Below are positions 1 to 8,824 of a stretch of 64,000 nucleotides of DNA, piece by piece. Source of the DNA: Collimonas fungivorans (lineage in GTDB: Bacteria; Pseudomonadota; Gammaproteobacteria; Burkholderiales; Burkholderiaceae_D); assembly GCF_001584145.1 (NCBI RefSeq), contig NZ_CP013232.1, forward strand, positions 2,232,001-2,296,000, written 5' to 3'. The notes under the pieces were generated by a model. It did not search any database. It was not told where the DNA came from and saw only the letters and a program-made list of their open reading frames with translations. Position 1 is the first letter of the stretch; each line of letters begins with the position of its first letter. A program made the translations under genes and the position numbers.

Positions 1-2
1 CG

Positions 3-704
3 GTGAGCACGACCGCAGCATCTCCTGCAACCGCTCCGGCTACCGGACGCTGGCGGCAGCTGGTGGCGGACTGGTCGTCGGACCAGCAGGCGTTCCAGGT
101 ATCGTGGGGCAAGGCCATGATGTGGATTTTCCTGCTGTCCGACACCTTCATCTTCAGCTGTTTCCTGACCGGCTACATGACGGTGCGCATGGCCAACACC
201 GTTCCCTGGCCGAACCCGAGCCTGGTGTTCAGCCTCAATATCGGCGGCGTCGAAGTGCCCTTGCTGCTGATCGCGATCATGACTTTCGTCTTGATCAGCA
301 GCAGCGGCACCATGGCGATGGCGGTCAATTTCGCCTACCGCCGCGAGCGTGTGCGCGCCGCCATCCTGATGTTTGTCACGGCGGGTTTCGGCGTGTGCTT
401 CGTCAGCATGCAGGTGTTCGAATGGAGCAAGCTGATTCTGCAGGAAGGCGTGCGCCCCTGGGGCAATCCGATGGGGGCGGCGCAATTCGGCTCGACTTTT
501 TTCATGATCACCGGTTTCCACGGCCTGCATGTGAGCGCCGGCGTGATCTACCTGATTACGGTGGCGGTGCGTTTGCTGCGCGGCAGATATGACGCAGTTG
601 GCAAGACCGGCGGGAATTACCAGATCGTCGAAATCGCCGGGCTGTACTGGCACTTCGTCGACCTGGTCTGGGTTTTCATTTTTGCCTTGTTCTATCTCTG
701 GTAG
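3..704 (+). CDS. Haem-copper (cytochrome c) oxidase subunit III family protein
   Basis: This is a membrane subunit of a terminal respiratory oxidase, 233 residues, with about five hydrophobic helices. Two signatures of the subunit III family are visible: HGLHVSAGVIYL near residue 175 and WHFVDLVWVFIF near the C-terminus. Subunit III stabilises the catalytic subunit I in the inner membrane and does not itself bind haem or copper. The GTG at base 3 is the first start visible, but only two bases lie upstream, so the gene may begin before the window. A subunit IV gene follows after 8 bp, so this is the tail of an oxidase operon whose catalytic subunits should lie upstream. It could belong to a caa3- or a bo-type enzyme; the window cannot decide. 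Confidence 0.88.
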   Translation: MSTTAASPATAPATGRWRQLVADWSSDQQAFQVSWGKAMMWIFLLSDTFIFSCFLTGYMTVRMANTVPWPNPSLVFSLNIGGVEVPLLLIAIMTFVLISSSGTMAMAVNFAYRRERVRAAILMFVTAGFGVCFVSMQVFEWSKLILQEGVRPWGNPMGAAQFGSTFFMITGFHGLHVSAGVIYLITVAVRLLRGRYDAVGKTGGNYQIVEIAGLYWHFVDLVWVFIFALFYLW

Positions 705-712
705 GTGCGCTC

Positions 713-1027
713 ATGACTTCCGCCACAGGACAACAACATCCGATCAGCCTGTACCTGAAGATATGGGGATTGCTGTTCGTGCTCAGTACGCTTTCCTATC
801 TGGTCGACTACTTCAATTTCCACAGCTACCTGCGCTGGACCCTGATCCTGGTCCTGATGCTGATGAAGGCGGGCCTGATCGTCGCCTTCTTCATGCACAT
901 GGCCTGGGAACGGCTGGCGCTGGTGTTCGCCATCCTGATCCCGCCGCTGTGCCTGCTGGTGCTGGTGGGCCTGATGGCGACCGAAGCCGACTACACTTTC
1001 CTGACCCGGCTTTCGTTCTTTCGCTGA
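713..1027 (+). CDS. Cytochrome c oxidase subunit IV family protein
   Basis: A 104-residue protein with three hydrophobic helices, matching the small prokaryotic subunit IV family (COX4_pro). After a short polar N-terminus comes a helix ending near LVDYFNFH, a second containing ILVLMLMKAGLIVAFFMHM, and a third hydrophobic stretch. The AFFMHM motif is common in this family. It lies 8 bp behind the subunit III gene and is presumably co-transcribed and part of the same inner-membrane oxidase. The role of this subunit is assembly or stability of the complex. It is the last gene of the operon, since the next gene converges from the opposite strand. Confidence 0.85.
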   Translation: MTSATGQQHPISLYLKIWGLLFVLSTLSYLVDYFNFHSYLRWTLILVLMLMKAGLIVAFFMHMAWERLALVFAILIPPLCLLVLVGLMATEADYTFLTRLSFFR

Positions 1028-1070
1028 AGTTTGAATTGCAGCTTGAATCAAAGTTTGAATTACAGCTTGA
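1027..1070. repeat. 20-bp direct repeat between convergent stop codons
   Basis: Two copies of a 20-base sequence beginning AAGTTTGAATT and ending CAGCTTGA lie at 1027-1046 and 1051-1070, differing at one base. The first copy starts on the last base of the subunit IV stop codon. The second contains the TAA stop of the convergent acyltransferase gene. This looks like a short tandem duplication; no function is implied. Confidence 0.7.
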
Positions 1071-2121
1071 TATACCAGCGCTGCCGGTCCATCACATACA
1101 CGATCAGCCACCAGACAGCGACAAAGGTCATTGCGAAAGCCAGCGACGCTATGTAAGGACCGGCCAGAGGCGCGATCCAGCTGGCGAACAATCGTTGGTA
1201 CAAGGTTTCCTGGCCTAGTCCAGGCAGCACGATCTGCATCAGTTCCGAGCCGGCATACGCTGCCACGGCATTGAGGCCGAAGCGCCGTCCCAATGCCGGC
1301 CAGTTGCACCGGTCCACCAGCCAGTGGAACAGCAGCAGCGCCAACGTGGCCCAGCCGGCGCACCACAGCACAAACGATGAAGTCCACAGGTTCTTGTTGA
1401 GCGGCAGCGCCAGCGACCACAGCGCCCCCAGGACCAGCGCCGCGACGGCGGCAAATAGCAACGGCTTCAAGCGGTTCTCGCGCAGCCAGCGGCCGGCGCA
1501 CAGGCCGAGCAAACTGGTCGCCAGCGACGGCAAGGTGCCGAGCAGACCTTCCGGATCGTGGCCGCGGCCGCTGGCGGCGTCGATCTGGTAAACGAAATGG
1601 CCGAACAAGGCGCTGTCGCTGCGGCTGGCCAGGTTGAGCCACGGCTCCAGCGAACCGCCGAGCGTCAGCAGGCCCCAGTAACCGAGCAGGATTGCGGCGA
1701 TCAAGCCCCATTGCGTGCGCGGCCGGGTATAGATGGAACATAGCGCGGTAGCGGCGAAGCACAGCCCTATGCGTTGCAGCACGCCCGGCAGGCGCATGTG
1801 GGCGCCGGGCATGATGAGCCAGGCCAGCAGATTGATCAGCAAACCCAGCGCCACGATGCGCAGCGCCCGCAGCAGGGCGGCGCGCGCCAGCATGCCCGGA
1901 TTGGCGCCTTGCGCCAGCCGCGGTTCGATGCCCAGCGCGGTCGAGACGCCGACCACGAACAGGAAAAACGGAAACACCAGGTCAGTCGGCGTGCAGCCGT
2001 GCCAGGCCGAATGTTCCAGCGGTGCGTAGACATGACCCCAGTCGCCGGGATCGTTAACCAGCAGCATGGCGGCCACGGTGCAGCCGCGCAGCGCATCAAC
2101 CGACGCCAGGCGGCGCGTCAT
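1060..2121 (-). CDS. HGSNAT/NagX-like membrane acyltransferase (DUF5009/DUF1624 type)
   Basis: A polytopic membrane protein of 353 residues with roughly ten hydrophobic helices. The N-terminus RLASVDALRG, the following VND, and DLVFPFFLFVVG match the heparan-alpha-glucosaminide N-acetyltransferase catalytic family, whose bacterial members (NagX-like) are thought to transfer acetyl groups to amino sugars or cell-surface glycans across the membrane. I place the start at the ATG at 2121, because the longer frame from 2181 adds 20 polar residues atypical of the family. The substrate is unknown and no sugar-catabolism gene is adjacent. The gene lies 84 bp behind the SLC13-like permease on the same strand, so co-transcription is possible. 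Confidence 0.75.
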   Translation of the reverse strand: MTRRLASVDALRGCTVAAMLLVNDPGDWGHVYAPLEHSAWHGCTPTDLVFPFFLFVVGVSTALGIEPRLAQGANPGMLARAALLRALRIVALGLLINLLAWLIMPGAHMRLPGVLQRIGLCFAATALCSIYTRPRTQWGLIAAILLGYWGLLTLGGSLEPWLNLASRSDSALFGHFVYQIDAASGRGHDPEGLLGTLPSLATSLLGLCAGRWLRENRLKPLLFAAVAALVLGALWSLALPLNKNLWTSSFVLWCAGWATLALLLFHWLVDRCNWPALGRRFGLNAVAAYAGSELMQIVLPGLGQETLYQRLFASWIAPLAGPYIASLAFAMTFVAVWWLIVYVMDRQRWYIKL

Positions 2122-2205
2122 GGAGCGGCAAACCGTTGTGATGCACAAAGCATGATGTCCCCTGATTTTTTTGTTCGCCAAAGATAGCAGAATTTAAGCC
2201 GGCAA

Positions 2206-3345
2206 CTAAGTCAGCAGCCCCCAGGCAATCAAGGCCGATAACGCCAGGAAGGGGAAAGAGTACAGATGGAAGCGCAGCCAGAGATGGCGCTCGGGCGCCA
2301 TGCGCAGCGCGATGATGTTGGCCAGCGAGCCGATCGCCAGGCCGAAACCGCCGGCGTTGACGCCGTATGCGATCACCTTGTAAGCGTCGGAATAATTGAC
2401 CAGCAGGATAGTCGCCGGCACATTGCTGATGACCTGGGAGCCGAGCAGGGCGGTCAGGAACAATTCAAGTTGTGAAAAATGCGGAATCGCCGCCACCCAG
2501 TCCTGGATGACATGCAGCTGCGTCAGCAGGCGGATGTCGATGAACATCAGGATGAAGACCAGGATCAGGCTCCAGTCGACCTTGGCGATGATCTCCCGGC
2601 AAAACAGCAGCGCCGCAGCCGCCACGCCAAGCAGGCCCCAGCCTGGATGGCCCAGTTCCACCGAGGCCACGAACGCCAGGTAGAGCAGCCCGCAGGTGCG
2701 CAGCAGCCCGACCCGGTAGGACGCCGGATTGTCTTCCAGCTCAGTGTGTATGGTTTGTCTGGGGAAGCAGAACCAGGTCGCCAGCAGTAATAGTAAAAAA
2801 ATCGTTAGCGCCAGCGGCGCCATCTGCCAGGTGAAGCCGGCGAAGGACAGGTGCGAGCGCTGCCAGAGCAGGATGTTTTGCGGGTTGCCGATAGGCGTCA
2901 GCAAGGAACCGGCGTTCACCGCCAGCGCCTCGAAGATCACCAGGCGGCCGATCGGCAAGCCGCTGATGCCGCCCAGGCCGACCGTCAGCGGCACCATGAT
3001 GAACAGCGCGATGTCGTTGGTCAGCACGGTAGACAGCAGGGCGGACGCCGACACCAGGAAGATGGCCAGCACGCGTTCCTGCTGCAGCCGGTTGATGATG
3101 GTGCGTCCCAGGTGTTCCAGGTAGCCGCTGACTTCGATGCCCTTGGTCAGCAGCAGCATGCCGGCCAGCGTGGCGATGGTGTTCCAGTCGACCCAGTTGC
3201 GGTATTCCGCCAGCGGCTGCGCCGAGAAAATCGAGAGGATTATCGCGATGGCCAGCAGCAGATGCATCAGCCGGTCGCGCAGGAACGGCAGGCCGATTTG
3301 CTGGATGAAAGATGGCGCCGTGGCTGGTTCAGTGGTTGTGTGCAT
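2206..3345 (-). CDS. SLC13/ArsB/CitMHS-type permease (YbiR-like)
   Basis: A 379-residue inner-membrane transporter with about eleven hydrophobic helices, belonging to the ion-transporter superfamily that includes ArsB, NhaD and citrate carriers. The two internal repeats each show the expected signatures: TNDIALFIMVPL then NAGSLLTPIGNPQNI in the first half, and SNVPATILL then SLANIIAL in the second. These asparagine/proline motifs form the re-entrant substrate and sodium sites in the superfamily. It resembles the uncharacterised E. coli YbiR, so the substrate is probably an inorganic or small organic anion, but I cannot say which. The start is ATG 3345. The region upstream to htpX is a divergent promoter zone of about 180 bp. 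Confidence 0.8.
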   Translation of the reverse strand: MHTTTEPATAPSFIQQIGLPFLRDRLMHLLLAIAIILSIFSAQPLAEYRNWVDWNTIATLAGMLLLTKGIEVSGYLEHLGRTIINRLQQERVLAIFLVSASALLSTVLTNDIALFIMVPLTVGLGGISGLPIGRLVIFEALAVNAGSLLTPIGNPQNILLWQRSHLSFAGFTWQMAPLALTIFLLLLLATWFCFPRQTIHTELEDNPASYRVGLLRTCGLLYLAFVASVELGHPGWGLLGVAAAALLFCREIIAKVDWSLILVFILMFIDIRLLTQLHVIQDWVAAIPHFSQLELFLTALLGSQVISNVPATILLVNYSDAYKVIAYGVNAGGFGLAIGSLANIIALRMAPERHLWLRFHLYSFPFLALSALIAWGLLT

Positions 3346-3526
3346 GGATGTTTGCGGAAGTATGGCGCAGATAGGTTGCTTTTGTTGTGCAAATATTATG
3401 CAAATGTGATGTTTTACGGGGCGGACAGTCTGGCATAATTGCTTAGCGGCCAGAACCTGTGCCCTTGAAATTTGCGGCGGCGACCTTATTTTAAATGCAC
3501 TTCCTTCCCATTCCGGAGTTTTCTAC

Positions 3527-4411
3527 ATGAAACGTATTTTCCTGTTCCTTGCTACCAATATCGCGGTGATGGTTGTGATGAGCATTGTTCTGTCGCTGCT
3601 GGGTGTGGACCGTTTCCTCACGCGCAGCGGCCTGAACCTGCCGATGCTGATGGTGTTTTCGCTGGTGGTCGGTTTCACCGGTTCGATTTTCTCGCTGCTG
3701 ATCAGCAAGCAGATGGCGAAATGGTCGACCGGCGCCCGCATCATCACCACGCCTTCCAATTCGACTGAGCTGTGGCTGGTGGATACGGTGACCAAACTGG
3801 CGCAGCGCGCCGGCATCGGCATGCCTGAGGTGGCAGTGTATCAGGGCGATCCGAATGCGTTTGCCACCGGCGCATTCAAGAACTCGGCGCTGGTCGCGGT
3901 GTCCACCGGCCTGCTGGAAAGCATGACCAAGGAAGAAGTGGAAGCGGTGCTGGGCCACGAGATCGCCCACATCGCCAACGGTGACATGGTGACCATGACC
4001 CTGATCCAGGGCGTGGTGAATACTTTTGTGGTGTTCCTGTCGCGCGTCATCGGTTATGCTGTCGATCGCGCTTTGTCGCGCGGCAATAACGACGGTCCCG
4101 GCATCGGCTATATGGCCACCGTGCTGGTATCGCAGATCGTGCTGGGCATAGGTGCATCGCTGATCGTCGCCTGGTTTTCGCGCCACCGCGAATTCCGCGC
4201 TGACGCCGGCTCGGCCAAACTGCTGGGCAGCGCCTTGCCGATGCAGCGGGCGCTGGCAAGGCTGGGCGGGGTTGAACCGGCGACGTTGCCGGAATCGATG
4301 GCGGCGCTGGGCATCAACGACAAGCCGGGTTTCATGGCGCTGTTTTCCAGTCATCCGCCGATAGAACAACGTATAGCTGCATTGCGCGATCCGCAAGCAA
4401 CAGCCTTGTAA
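3527..4411 (+). CDS. htpX: Heat-shock membrane zinc protease HtpX
   Basis: HtpX is an inner-membrane M48-family metalloprotease that degrades misfolded membrane proteins alongside FtsH. This copy is 294 residues, the normal length. It has two N-terminal hydrophobic helices (about residues 4-26 and 34-56). The zinc-binding motif HEIAH is at residues 144-148, followed by the family-typical NGDM. Two further hydrophobic segments follow, and the third zinc ligand is the glutamate in [16 protein letters not shown] lies shortly before the ATG. The gene appears monocistronic, as a strong hairpin terminator follows. In many proteobacteria htpX is under envelope-stress or heat-shock control; no clear promoter for that was identified here. 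Confidence 0.97.
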   Translation: MKRIFLFLATNIAVMVVMSIVLSLLGVDRFLTRSGLNLPMLMVFSLVVGFTGSIFSLLISKQMAKWSTGARIITTPSNSTELWLVDTVTKLAQRAGIGMPEVAVYQGDPNAFATGAFKNSALVAVSTGLLESMTKEEVEAVLGHEIAHIANGDMVTMTLIQGVVNTFVVFLSRVIGYAVDRALSRGNNDGPGIGYMATVLVSQIVLGIGASLIVAWFSRHREFRADAGSAKLLGSALPMQRALARLGGVEPATLPESMAALGINDKPGFMALFSSHPPIEQRIAALRDPQATAL

Positions 4412-4429
4412 TTTTAATTTGCATGCAAG

Positions 4430-4462
4430 GCGGCGCTGGCCTTCGGGCCGGCGCCGCTTTTC
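4430..4462 (+). terminator. Rho-independent terminator of htpX
   Basis: A GC-rich stem formed by GCGGCGC and GCGCCGC, continuing inward to a TTCG tetraloop, is followed by TTTT. It lies 19 bp after the htpX stop and before the yciO start. Confidence 0.8.
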
Positions 4463-4479
4463 ATTTAGAAGATTGAGCC

Positions 4480-5103
4480 ATGAGCCAGTTTTTCCAGATC
4501 CATCCGGATAATCCGCAGCTGCGCCTGATCAAGCAGGCAGTGCAGATCATCCAGTCCGGCGGCATCGTCGCCTTGCCGACCGATTGCTGTTATGCGCTGG
4601 TCTGCCAGCTCGACAACAAGGATGCGGTAGAGCGCGTAAGGCGTATCCGCGGTGTCGACGACAAGCATCACCTGACGATGCTGTGCCGCGACCTGAGCGA
4701 GATTTCGCTGTACGCCAAGGTCGACAACCGCCAGTTCCGCCTGTTGAAAAGCGCAACCCCGGGCGCGTACACGTTCATCCTGGAAGCGACCAAGGAAGTG
4801 CCGCGCCGCCTGAGCCATCCGGCGCGCAAGACCATCGGCCTGCGCGTGCCGCAGCACAGCATCGTCAACGCCGTGCTGGAAGAGCTGGGGCAGCCGCTGA
4901 TCGGCACTACACTTATCTTGCCTGGCGAGGGCCATGCCCTGACCGATCCGGAAGAGGTGCGCGGCCAGCTGGAAAAGCAGATCGAACTGGTGATCGACGG
5001 CGGCGCCTGCAGCCTGGAGCCGACCACGGTGATCGATCTCACCAGCGATGAACCGGAGCTGATACGCCAGGGGCGCGGCGACGCCGGCTTGTTTGGCTTG
5101 TGA
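4480..5103 (+). CDS. yciO: YciO-type threonylcarbamoyl-AMP synthase family protein
   Basis: A 207-residue soluble protein of the Sua5/YrdC/YciO fold. It resembles E. coli YciO (206 residues) almost end to end: the opening MSQFFQIHPDNPQ, the middle LMKxxTPGxYTFIL region (here LLKSATPGAYTFIL), KEVPRRL, and the ending PTTVIDLT. TsaC/Sua5 enzymes make L-threonylcarbamoyl-AMP from threonine, bicarbonate and ATP for the t6A tRNA modification. YciO is a paralogue whose physiological role is less certain, so I would not assign t6A synthesis to this gene without finding tsaC elsewhere in the genome. It starts with ATG shortly after the htpX terminator and is followed by a site-2 protease gene, a common arrangement in Burkholderiales. 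Confidence 0.9.
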   Translation: MSQFFQIHPDNPQLRLIKQAVQIIQSGGIVALPTDCCYALVCQLDNKDAVERVRRIRGVDDKHHLTMLCRDLSEISLYAKVDNRQFRLLKSATPGAYTFILEATKEVPRRLSHPARKTIGLRVPQHSIVNAVLEELGQPLIGTTLILPGEGHALTDPEEVRGQLEKQIELVIDGGACSLEPTTVIDLTSDEPELIRQGRGDAGLFGL

Positions 5104-5238
5104 GCCTGCGTGAGGCTATACACCCGGCCCTTTGCAGTGCTTGTCTTTTTATAATTTTCTGCCTGCGATACAGTCCGATACAGTTCTTTTGCCAGATGCT
5201 GCCTCGGGCTTTAACGCCCCTCTGATAGAATCCCGCCC

Positions 5239-5898
5239 ATGAATGATCTTATCCAAACCGTCGCCGTGTATGCCTTGCCCGTGCTGTTCGCGATTACGCT
5301 GCATGAAGCCGCGCACGCCTACGCCGCCAAGTATTTCGGCGATTCGACCGCTGCCATGCTGGGACGCATGAGCCTCAATCCGATCAAGCACATCGACCCT
5401 TTCGGCACTATCCTGATTCCGATACTGCTGTATTTTTCCACCGGCGGCGCCTTCCTGTTCGGCTACGCCAAGCCGGTGCCGATCAATTTCGGCCAGCTGC
5501 GCAAACCCAAGCGCGACATGGCCTGGGTGGCGCTGGCGGGGCCGGCGGCGAATTTCGTGATGGCGCTGATCTGGCTGCTGGTGCTGATCGCCTTGGCGGC
5601 GTTCCAGGTGCAGGAAGATTTCTTCGCCTTGATGGCGCGCGCCGGCATCCTGACCAACCTGGTGATGTTCGCCTTCAACCTGTTTCCGATCCCGCCGCTG
5701 GATGGCGGCCGCATCCTGACCAGTTTGCTGCCCAACAAATACGCCTATAAATTTGCCCAGATCGAGCCTTACGGCTTTTTCATCGTGATGGGCCTGGTGC
5801 TGTTGAAAGTACTATATTTCTGGATGACGCCGGTCATGGCGATTGCCCGTACTGTCCTGCAATGGATAGTGTCGCCGCTGTTATTCTTGTTAAACTGA
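5239..5898 (+). CDS. Site-2 protease family (M50) membrane metalloprotease
   Basis: A 219-residue integral membrane protein with five to six hydrophobic helices. The catalytic zinc motif HEAAHAYAAKYFGD lies near residues 22-35 inside the first helix, and the second-site motif FNLFPIPPLDGGRI (NxxPxPPLDG) near residues 150-163 provides the third zinc ligand and substrate-gating loop. There is no PDZ domain, so this is the short form and not RseP. Such short S2P proteins are widespread and lack a well-defined substrate. It lies just upstream of trpS (35 bp), and the yciO/S2P/trpS order suggests a housekeeping operon or neighbouring transcription units. Confidence 0.9.
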   Translation: MNDLIQTVAVYALPVLFAITLHEAAHAYAAKYFGDSTAAMLGRMSLNPIKHIDPFGTILIPILLYFSTGGAFLFGYAKPVPINFGQLRKPKRDMAWVALAGPAANFVMALIWLLVLIALAAFQVQEDFFALMARAGILTNLVMFAFNLFPIPPLDGGRILTSLLPNKYAYKFAQIEPYGFFIVMGLVLLKVLYFWMTPVMAIARTVLQWIVSPLLFLLN

Positions 5899-5933
5899 AA
5901 TTGTTCCCCCTTTTCTGACCGCTCATACCGACT

Positions 5934-7136
5934 ATGTATCCTGACCGTGTTGTCTCTGGCATGCGCCCAACCGGCGCCTTGCATCTTGGCCACTACCACG
6001 GCGCCCTGAAAAATTGGGTAAGGCTGCAATCCGAATTGCCTTGCCTGTTTTTTGTCGCCGACTGGCATGCGCTGACCACGCATTACGACGATCCGAGCCT
6101 GATCGAAACCAGTACCTGGGACATGCTGATCGACTGGCTGGCGGCAGGGGTCGATCCCTCGCAGGCGACTCTGTTCATCCAGTCCAAGGTGCCGGAGCAT
6201 GCCGAACTGCACCTGCTGTTGTCGATGGCGACGCCGCTCGGCTGGCTGGAGCGGGTGCCGACCTACAAGGACCAGCAGGAAAAGCTGGCCGACCGCGACC
6301 TGGCGACCTACGGTTTCCTCGGTTATCCGCTGCTGCAGGCGGCCGACGTCCTGATCTACCGCGCCAGCCAGGTGCCGGTGGGCGACGACCAGGTGCCGCA
6401 TATCGAAATGATGCGCGAAATCGCGCGCCGTTTTAACCATTTGTACGGCAAGGAAAAGGGTTTTGAAGAGAAAGCCCAGGAAGCCGTCAAGAAGCTCGGC
6501 AGCAAACGCGCCAAGCTCTACAACGAACTGCGCACCGAATTTCAGCAGCAGGGCAGCGAAGATGCGCTGGGACAGGCCAAAGCCATGCTGGACGACGCCC
6601 AGAACCTGTCGATGATCGACCGTGAACGCCTGTTCGGTTTCCTGGAAGGCAGCCGCAAGCTGATCCTGTCGGAGCCGCAGGCGTTGCTGACCGAAGCCTC
6701 GCGTTTGCCGGGGCTGGACGGGCAGAAAATGTCCAAGAGTTATGGCAATGCCATCGCCCTGCGCGAAGACAAGGATGTGCTCAGCAAGAAGGTGCGCACC
6801 ATGCCGACCGATCCGGCGCGGGTGCGCCGCACCGATCCCGGCGATCCCGACAAATGCCCGGTGTGGCAATTCCATGTGGTGTACTCCGACGACGCTACCC
6901 GGCAATGGGTAGGCAAGGGCTGCCGCAGCGCAGGTATCGGCTGCCTCGAATGCAAGCAGCCGGTGATCGACGCCATCGTCAAGGAGCAGGAGCCGATGCA
7001 CGAGCGCGCCCAGCAATACCTGGACGATCCTTCGCTGGTGCGGGCGATCGTGGCGGACGGCTGCGATCATGCGCGCAAGCTGGCGCAGGATACGATGCGC
7101 GACGTGCGCGAAGCGATGGGGCTGAGCTATAGCTGA
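5934..7136 (+). CDS. trpS: Tryptophanyl-tRNA synthetase
   Basis: Class I aminoacyl-tRNA synthetase that charges tRNA-Trp. The HIGH-type signature reads GALHLGHYHG at about residues 15-24 and the KMSKS loop reads GQKMSKSYGN near residues 263-272. At 400 residues it is longer than E. coli TrpS (about 334). The extra length comes from a central segment rich in lysine and glutamate (GKEKGFEEKAQEAVKKLG) and a C-terminal section with a CxxC-like pair (GCLECKQP). This long variant is common in betaproteobacteria. The gene sits 35 bp behind the S2P gene and 43 bp before a methyltransferase gene on the same strand. Confidence 0.96.
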   Translation: MYPDRVVSGMRPTGALHLGHYHGALKNWVRLQSELPCLFFVADWHALTTHYDDPSLIETSTWDMLIDWLAAGVDPSQATLFIQSKVPEHAELHLLLSMATPLGWLERVPTYKDQQEKLADRDLATYGFLGYPLLQAADVLIYRASQVPVGDDQVPHIEMMREIARRFNHLYGKEKGFEEKAQEAVKKLGSKRAKLYNELRTEFQQQGSEDALGQAKAMLDDAQNLSMIDRERLFGFLEGSRKLILSEPQALLTEASRLPGLDGQKMSKSYGNAIALREDKDVLSKKVRTMPTDPARVRRTDPGDPDKCPVWQFHVVYSDDATRQWVGKGCRSAGIGCLECKQPVIDAIVKEQEPMHERAQQYLDDPSLVRAIVADGCDHARKLAQDTMRDVREAMGLSYS

Positions 7137-7179
7137 GCCAACTTCAAATTGCATCAATTCAACCGATAAGCAGGCAGGC

Positions 7180-7752
7180 GTGGCGATAAATCCGGTTTCT
7201 CCCTGGGTCAGCCGCTTCGGCGGCCTGATACCGGCCGCAGCCGGTCCTGTGCTGGACCTGGCTTGCGGCAACGGCCGCCATGCCATGTGGCTGGCGCAGC
7301 GCGGGCTGGAGGTGCTGGCGGTCGACCGCAACCCTGAACTGCTGGCGGAGGTAGCAGCGTCCGGCATAGCGACGCTGCAGATCGACCTCGAGACTGGCCC
7401 CTCGGAGCCGTTGTCGGCCTTGTTCCAGCCGCAGCGCTTCAGCGCCGTGGTGGCGACCAACTACCTGCACCGACCCCTGTTTCCCCTGATATTGTCTAGC
7501 GTGGCGCCACATGGCATCCTGCTATATGAAACGTTTGCCGCCGGCAATGAGCAATTTGGCAAGCCGTCCAGCCCCGATTTCCTGCTCCAGCCCGGCGAAT
7601 TGCTGGCCCTGCTGGCGGCCGACAGCGCCAGCCGCTGGCATGTGCTGGCTTTCGAGGACGGGTTCGTGGAAGGGCCGAAACCGGCCATGGTGCAGCGCAT
7701 CTGCGCCGTCAAGCAGGCCGGCGGCCTGGCGCCAGCCCTGCGGATTGGGTGA
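7180..7752 (+). CDS. Class I SAM-dependent methyltransferase
   Basis: A 190-residue soluble protein with the Rossmann-type SAM motif VLDLACGNGRHAMWLAQRG near residues 23-41 and the post-I acidic residue in VLAVDRN. Later segments (FSAVVATNYLHRP, APHGILLYETF) fit the TehB/UbiE-like branch. The acceptor substrate cannot be predicted. The start is the GTG at 7180 giving MAINPVSPW; no ATG lies further upstream in frame. It may be co-transcribed with trpS. Confidence 0.82.
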   Translation: MAINPVSPWVSRFGGLIPAAAGPVLDLACGNGRHAMWLAQRGLEVLAVDRNPELLAEVAASGIATLQIDLETGPSEPLSALFQPQRFSAVVATNYLHRPLFPLILSSVAPHGILLYETFAAGNEQFGKPSSPDFLLQPGELLALLAADSASRWHVLAFEDGFVEGPKPAMVQRICAVKQAGGLAPALRIG

Positions 7753-7893
7753 GGAATTGGATGAAAAGCCTGGCGCAGCCTATAGGTGGATTGCTATTAG
7801 GCAACTGTATTTGTAAGCTGTTTTACAAGCGGAAATACCCACAGCCACTATGATCCGCTACAATCAGTCTTTTATTTTTTCGCATTCACGATC

Positions 7894-8772
7894 ATGATCA
7901 AGGGCAGCATTGTTGCAATCGTTACTCCCATGCATACCGACGGCAGCCTCGACTTGCCAGGTTTGCGCAAGCTGATCGACTGGCACATCGCGGAAGGGAC
8001 CGACGCCATCGTTATCGTCGGCACTTCCGGCGAATCGCCGACAGTCACGGTGGAAGAGCACTGTGCCCTGATCAAGCTGGCGGTCGACCATGCCGCCAAA
8101 CGGATTCCCATCATCGCCGGCAGCGGCGGCAATTCCACCGCGGAAGCGATCCAGCTGACCCGTTTCGCCAAGGAAGCCGGCGCCGACGCTTCGCTGCAGG
8201 TGGTGCCTTACTACAACCGGCCGACGCAAGAAGGCATGTACCAGCATTTCAAGAAGATCGCCGAATCGGTCGACTTGCCTATCATCCTGTACAACGTGCC
8301 GGGCCGCACCGTGGCCGACATGAGCAACGAGACTATCCTGCGCCTGGCGCAGGTGCCGGGAATCATCGGCGTCAAGGATGCCACTGGCAATATCGGCCGC
8401 GGTTCCGACCTGATCCGCCTGGCGCCGCCTGAATTCGCCGTCTATTCCGGCGACGATGCGACCGCCATGGCGCTGATGTTCTGCGGCGGCAAGGGTAATA
8501 TTTCGGTGACCGCCAACGTCGCTCCGCGCGACATGCACCTGCTGTGCGTCGCTGCCATGGACGGCAATGTCGCCGAAGCTGTCAAACTGAACAACAAACT
8601 TTTACCGCTGCATAATAAATTATTTGTTGAGCCGAATCCTTTGCCTGTGAAATGGGCTCTCACAGAGATGGGCATGATGTCCGACGGAATCCGTCTGCCA
8701 TTGGTGCCGCTGGCCGCCGAGTACCATGCAACGGTGCGGGCGGCGCTGCGTGAATCGGGTGTATTACAATAA
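7894..8772 (+). CDS. dapA: 4-hydroxy-tetrahydrodipicolinate synthase
   Basis: Condenses pyruvate with aspartate semialdehyde, the first committed step of the diaminopimelate/lysine pathway, in the cytoplasm. The protein has 292 residues, the usual length. The TIM-barrel aldolase signatures are complete: GTSGESPT at residues 43-50, the catalytic tyrosine 133 in ILYNVPGR with Arg138, and the Schiff-base lysine 161 in GVKDATGN. It is followed 52 bp later by bamC, the conserved dapA-bamC (nlpB/dapX) pairing of proteobacteria. The roughly 140 bp upstream contain an imperfect dyad TTGTAA-N6-TTACAA (7811-7828) that might be regulatory. Confidence 0.97.
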   Translation: MIKGSIVAIVTPMHTDGSLDLPGLRKLIDWHIAEGTDAIVIVGTSGESPTVTVEEHCALIKLAVDHAAKRIPIIAGSGGNSTAEAIQLTRFAKEAGADASLQVVPYYNRPTQEGMYQHFKKIAESVDLPIILYNVPGRTVADMSNETILRLAQVPGIIGVKDATGNIGRGSDLIRLAPPEFAVYSGDDATAMALMFCGGKGNISVTANVAPRDMHLLCVAAMDGNVAEAVKLNNKLLPLHNKLFVEPNPLPVKWALTEMGMMSDGIRLPLVPLAAEYHATVRAALRESGVLQ

Positions 8773-8824
8773 ACTGCGCTGACAGGCGTTTCCATTTCTC
8801 TCGTTTTTTTGATCCTGTATCCAC

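Noticed and set aside
5769..7460. 563-codon minus-strand frame opposite trpS
   Set aside because: Antisense to trpS and the methyltransferase, both of which have clear motifs.
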